A stretch of DNA of 9,031 nucleotides, from positions 1 through 9,031 of the forward strand of contig CAYGBC010000028.1 in the NCBI GenBank assembly GCA_964348015.1. The letters run 5' to 3'. Every line of letters starts with the position of its first letter. Positions within the stretch are counted from its first letter, which is position 1. Below, piece after piece: positions 7,457 to 9,031 of the stretch. The notes beneath the pieces are model-generated. The model worked only from the letters and a program-made list of their open reading frames with translations. It searched no databases and had not been told where the DNA came from. The position numbers were made by a program, and so were the translations under genes. The stretch comes from SOIA01 sp964348015 (lineage in GTDB: Bacteria > Acidobacteriota > Aminicenantia > Aminicenantales > Aminicenantaceae).

Positions 7457-7483
7457 TTTGCCTCCATTTCTATTGGCTTCAAA

Positions 7484-7506
7484 TATATATACGTCAAAAA
7501 CTGTAT
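7484..7506 (-). promoter_or_regulatory. Candidate PadR operator and -10 region upstream of the padR-permease operon
   Basis: ATAC (7489-7492) and GTAT (7503-7506) form an inverted repeat with a 10-base spacer, next to an alternating TATATATA run (7484-7491) that could hold the -10. PadR proteins often bind short ATGT/ACAT-type inverted repeats over their own promoter, so the place is right, but the arms are only 4 bp. A TTGACG at 7497-7492 is too close to the start codon to be a good -35. Confidence 0.3.
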
Positions 7507-7592
7507 TAAGGTTGCACGGCCAGGCAAATTAAGCCACGGCTGCCCTTTCCTTTTGAGTTCACTTAGGCGTAAAATAACACTCGAGCAGTACA

Positions 7593-7812
7593 ATGAAAAT
7601 GAACCGGAAAGAATTCATTTCTCACGTACACCAAGTGTCTCTGCCCGCTGGTCGGAAGTCTAGAACCTCTTCATTCAAAGACTTTCTGCAACTGTTCCCG
7701 GGGCTGGCTTTTAGAAAATTTTGAGATCGTTACCGGGAAGCCGGTGAAAGTGAAGATGGAAGATACGATCATGATGGGCGGAAAAGACTGCCGTTTTTCG
7801 ATACAGCTTTAA
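7593..7812 (+). pseudogene. Remnant of a cysteine-rich protein gene with an internal deletion
   Basis: An ATG at 7593 begins MKMNRKEFIS, a start I associate with 'MNRKEF/MNRREF' proteins, but this frame ends at a TGA at 7722-7724 after 43 codons. In the next frame, from about 7627 to the TAA at 7810-7812, the translation is a convincing C-terminus: KCLCPLVG, then TFCNCSRGW, then EIVTGKPVKVK and GGKDCRFSIQL. Paired cysteines (CLC, CNC) and the GKPV...GG..C.F pattern fit the end of a roughly 200-residue uncharacterised cysteine-rich family that I cannot name with certainty. The start and end are joined out of frame and the middle is missing, so the gene was lost by internal deletion. It runs opposite to the PadR operon and to the methyltransferase gene. 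No good ribosome-binding site is seen before the ATG. Confidence 0.6.
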
Positions 7813-7876
7813 AGCAAATATTCAACGCAATCGTTTTTTATCCCCCACAATTGAGAGCCAATCCCTTTTGAATAGT

Positions 7877-8407
7877 CTATATTAGAAACGGAATGAGCAT
7901 CTTTGTCTTTTTCATGTAGGCGAGATATTCTTCACCAAACTTCTCGATAACATCCTGCTCCTCCACCTTAGCCGTTACATACACAAAGAAAAAGACGAAA
8001 GTGAAAAGCAGAATACCCAGGATAGATGGCTTCTTTAAAAACGTCCCAACTCCAGCGAGAACCAGGGAGCAGTAGATCGGATGACGGATGTAACGATAGG
8101 CTCCTTTCGTAACGAGTTGTGTGGTGTCCTCTATAGTTTCTGCTGGAGATCCCGCAACACGAAGCAGCCTGAAACCTTCAATCGTTAATGCAAGAGAAGT
8201 AGCCAGAAATACCCAGGAGATCCACTGACGGAGTGAGAAGGGATCCCGAAACCAGCTGCGCGCATTCAAAAGAACGAGCACGATAAGGCTTTCAAAGGCA
8301 AAGAAACGAGGGAACCGGTGCCGATGGGTTCTGTTGAGCGTAAAGGCAAGAAGAAAGATGGAAACCAGGATGAAGATTCCCAGTTCAATCAGACATGAAT
8401 TTTTCAC
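7877..8407 (-). CDS. Isoprenylcysteine carboxylmethyltransferase-like membrane protein (ICMT/PEMT superfamily)
   Basis: A 176-residue integral membrane protein with hydrophobic helices near residues 8-23, 37-49, 62-79 and 127-147. It carries the family signature for S-adenosylmethionine and lipid-substrate binding: GAYRYIRHPIYCS (residues 102-114) after 'LVTKG'. The C-terminal glutamate/aromatic pattern 'KVEEQDVIEKFGEEYLAYMK' (147-166) also fits. Bacterial members are mostly uncharacterised; they may methylate a lipid, an isoprenoid or a small carboxylate. The best start is GTG 8407; there is no ATG nearby and no good Shine-Dalgarno. The start lies two bases downstream of the stop of a decayed TPR-protein tail (8410-8519), so upstream transcription may feed it. 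142 bp separate it from the zinc-ribbon gene upstream. Substrate unknown. Confidence 0.88.
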   Translation of the reverse strand: MKNSCLIELGIFILVSIFLLAFTLNRTHRHRFPRFFAFESLIVLVLLNARSWFRDPFSLRQWISWVFLATSLALTIEGFRLLRVAGSPAETIEDTTQLVTKGAYRYIRHPIYCSLVLAGVGTFLKKPSILGILLFTFVFFFVYVTAKVEEQDVIEKFGEEYLAYMKKTKMLIPFLI

Positions 8408-8409
8408 AA

Positions 8410-8519
8410 TTATTTTAGCCCAACCAGCCTGCCGAGAGTCTTTCTATCTGCATCAATCAGCAATGCCGGGATCAGCATCCTTCCAGAGCTCAAGGAATTT
8501 TTCGCAAGGCTTTATGGTT
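8410..8519 (-). pseudogene. Decayed C-terminal tail of a TPR-type protein, copy A
   Basis: Reading leftward, one frame gives CEKFLELWKDADPGIAD and then a TGA. The next frame continues ADRKTLGRLVGLK and ends at the TAA at 8412-8410. Read across the frameshift, this matches the 'FLELWKDADPG...A+KRLAGLK' ending common in kinase/TPR proteins of Aminicenantes-like genomes. A third frame holds NHKA just before, suggesting a further small indel. Only about 35 codons remain and the body of the gene is absent. It shares an exact 20-bp stretch (8469-8488) with copy B (8871-8890). Confidence 0.6.
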
Positions 8520-8535
8520 CAATCTTAATTAAATA

Positions 8536-8554
8536 GCTGAATTAATAATTCAGC
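8536..8554 (-). terminator. Hairpin overlapping the stop codon of the zinc-ribbon gene
   Basis: GCTGAATT and AATTCAGC form a perfect 8-bp stem with a three-base loop, and the TGA stop codon (8552-8550) sits within the stem. The stem is A/T-rich and is followed on the minus strand by TATTTAATT and not by a U-run, so it is a weak or Rho-assisted terminator or a 3'-end stabilising structure. Confidence 0.35.
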
Positions 8555-8810
8555 CTTTCACTTTTAAAACATGAGTTTTGTAGCACTCCATGCACCAGGC
8601 CTTCCCGGACTCATAGATAGCACCTATTTCAAGCATACGATTGCATCCAGCACAAACTGAAACGCCTTCTCGTGTAACTTCTCTGGAAGTATCCTCTTCA
8701 GGAGTAGAGTCATTTGTTTCGAGTGAAATCAATTCTGTTTTTTTCTTCTTTCTCTTCTTAAGGCTAACAATTCCTAATAGTTCTAATAAATCAATTAATA
8801 ATTCCCACAA
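8550..8810 (-). CDS. Small zinc-ribbon protein
   Basis: An 86-residue protein of unknown function. The N-terminus 'WELLIDLLELLGIV' is a short hydrophobic or amphipathic helix, followed by a run of lysines (residues 18-24) and an acidic, disordered-looking linker (about 30-48). The C-terminal module has Cys53-x2-Cys56, sixteen residues, and Cys73-x2-Cys76 (VCAGCNRML, AWCMECYK), a single four-cysteine zinc site of the LIM/zinc-ribbon kind. The start is TTG 8810. It is unusual, but AAGGAG at 8819-8824 lies eight bases upstream, and no ATG or GTG is available early in the frame. The ribosome-binding site is embedded in a decayed TPR tail that ends two bases before the TTG, so this gene was once translationally coupled to a now-deleted upstream gene. 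A role as a membrane-associated adaptor is only a guess. Confidence 0.75.
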   Translation of the reverse strand: MWELLIDLLELLGIVSLKKRKKKKTELISLETNDSTPEEDTSREVTREGVSVCAGCNRMLEIGAIYESGKAWCMECYKTHVLKVKG

Positions 8811-8812
8811 CC

Positions 8813-8929
8813 TTATTGCTCCTTCAACCCAGCCAGCCTCTTCTTCGCGTTCTCCACCTCATCAATACCAGGATCAGCATCCTTCCAGAGGTTGAAAATT
8901 TCTCGCAATGTTCGATGGCTATGTGGACA
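8813..8929 (-). pseudogene. Decayed C-terminal tail of a TPR-type protein, copy B
   Basis: Reading leftward, one frame gives VHIAIEHCEKF. The next gives FNLWKDADPGIDEVENAK and then KRLAGLKEQ, ending at the TAA at 8815-8813. The switch falls in a TTTT run and is explained by loss of a single T (EKF-FNLW). The tail is of the same kind as copy A but better preserved. It begins immediately after the stop codon of the unrelated tail at 8930, so the body of this gene has been deleted right up to its neighbour. There is no start codon or room for one. Confidence 0.65.
8819..8824 (-). promoter_or_regulatory. Shine-Dalgarno site that fixes the TTG start of the zinc-ribbon gene
   Basis: AAGGAG on the minus strand lies eight bases before TTG 8810. 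It is also the Lys-Glu pair of the last codons (AAG GAG CAA TAA) of the TPR tail remnant, so this part of the dead gene has a reason to be conserved. Confidence 0.6.
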
Positions 8930-9031
8930 TTATTCCAAATTCATTTTCCTCAGCAGTGCTTTGAACCTTGGGTCGGAGCGGAGGGCATCATATCTTGGTT
9001 CTGTTTTGATACCGGTCCGAATACCTTCTTC
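8930..9031 (-). CDS. C-terminal end of a probable kinase/TPR-type protein (partial, runs off the right edge)
   Basis: The last 33 codons of a gene that begins beyond the window. The protein ends TEPRYDALRSDPRFKALL, then RKMNLE, then TAA (8932-8930). The '.YD.LRSDPRF..LL.KM.L' ending is one I know from large bacterial proteins with TPR repeats attached to a Ser/Thr kinase, adenylate cyclase or winged-helix domain. It closes the TPR or adjoining repeat region. The frame is clean to the edge. Domain identity upstream cannot be seen here. Confidence 0.7.
   Translation of the reverse strand, partial: EEGIRTGIKTEPRYDALRSDPRFKALLRKMNLE

Noticed and set aside
7277..7663. 128-codon plus-strand frame over PadR and its upstream gap
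   Set aside because: It is antisense to the well-supported PadR gene over half its length, and it ends inside the better-explained pseudogene in a different frame.

Overview
This is an ordinary-looking chromosomal stretch from a Gram-negative-type bacterium. It encodes a lipoprotein, an outer-membrane beta-barrel protein, a periplasmic protein and an inner-membrane MscS channel. A PadR repressor sits beside an orphan duplicated FtsX/MacB permease carrying the 'permease prefix' domain. Together with kinase/TPR-type protein tails, this suggests the Acidobacteriota side of the tree, perhaps Candidatus Aminicenantes. The taxonomic guess is inference from gene style only. There is no phage, plasmid, IS, CRISPR, tRNA or rRNA signal.

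Layout. At 35-979 (-) is an exported protein of unknown function with a good Shine-Dalgarno site and promoter. The 980-1275 gap holds two REP-like 'TCATTGCGAG...GCAATC' elements and a probable truncated inverted third. At 1276-2181 (-) is an MscS channel whose best promoter would give an almost leaderless mRNA. The divergent gap 2182-2514 holds that promoter, an inverted repeat (possible operator) and two strong sigma70-type promoters facing right. These drive a lipoprotein with LVIVD-like propeller repeats (2515-3726) and, 35 bp further on, an outer-membrane beta-barrel protein (3762-4298). That pair looks more A+T-rich than its neighbours. In 4299-4515, between convergent genes, I see no gene and no convincing terminator.

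At 4516-7456 (-) lies a two-gene operon: a PadR-family repressor followed 10 bp later by an 866-residue duplicated FtsX permease with no ATPase gene in sight. The gap 7457-7876 holds the PadR promoter region and a previously easy-to-miss pseudogene (7593-7812, +): a start joined out of frame to the cysteine-rich end of an otherwise missing protein.

From 7877 to the right edge everything reads leftward: an isoprenylcysteine-carboxylmethyltransferase-like membrane protein (7877-8407), a small zinc-ribbon protein (8550-8810, TTG start), and the last 33 residues of a protein running off the edge (8930-9031). Two frameshifted copies of a TPR-protein C-terminal tail (8410-8519 and 8813-8929) lie in the gaps just upstream of the first two genes. 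They are remnants of deleted paralogues, and one still supplies the ribosome-binding site of the zinc-ribbon gene.

I did not find a clear new multi-gene system. The most interesting parts are the tail graveyard at the right end, the internally deleted cysteine-rich pseudogene, and the regulatory architecture at 2182-2514.
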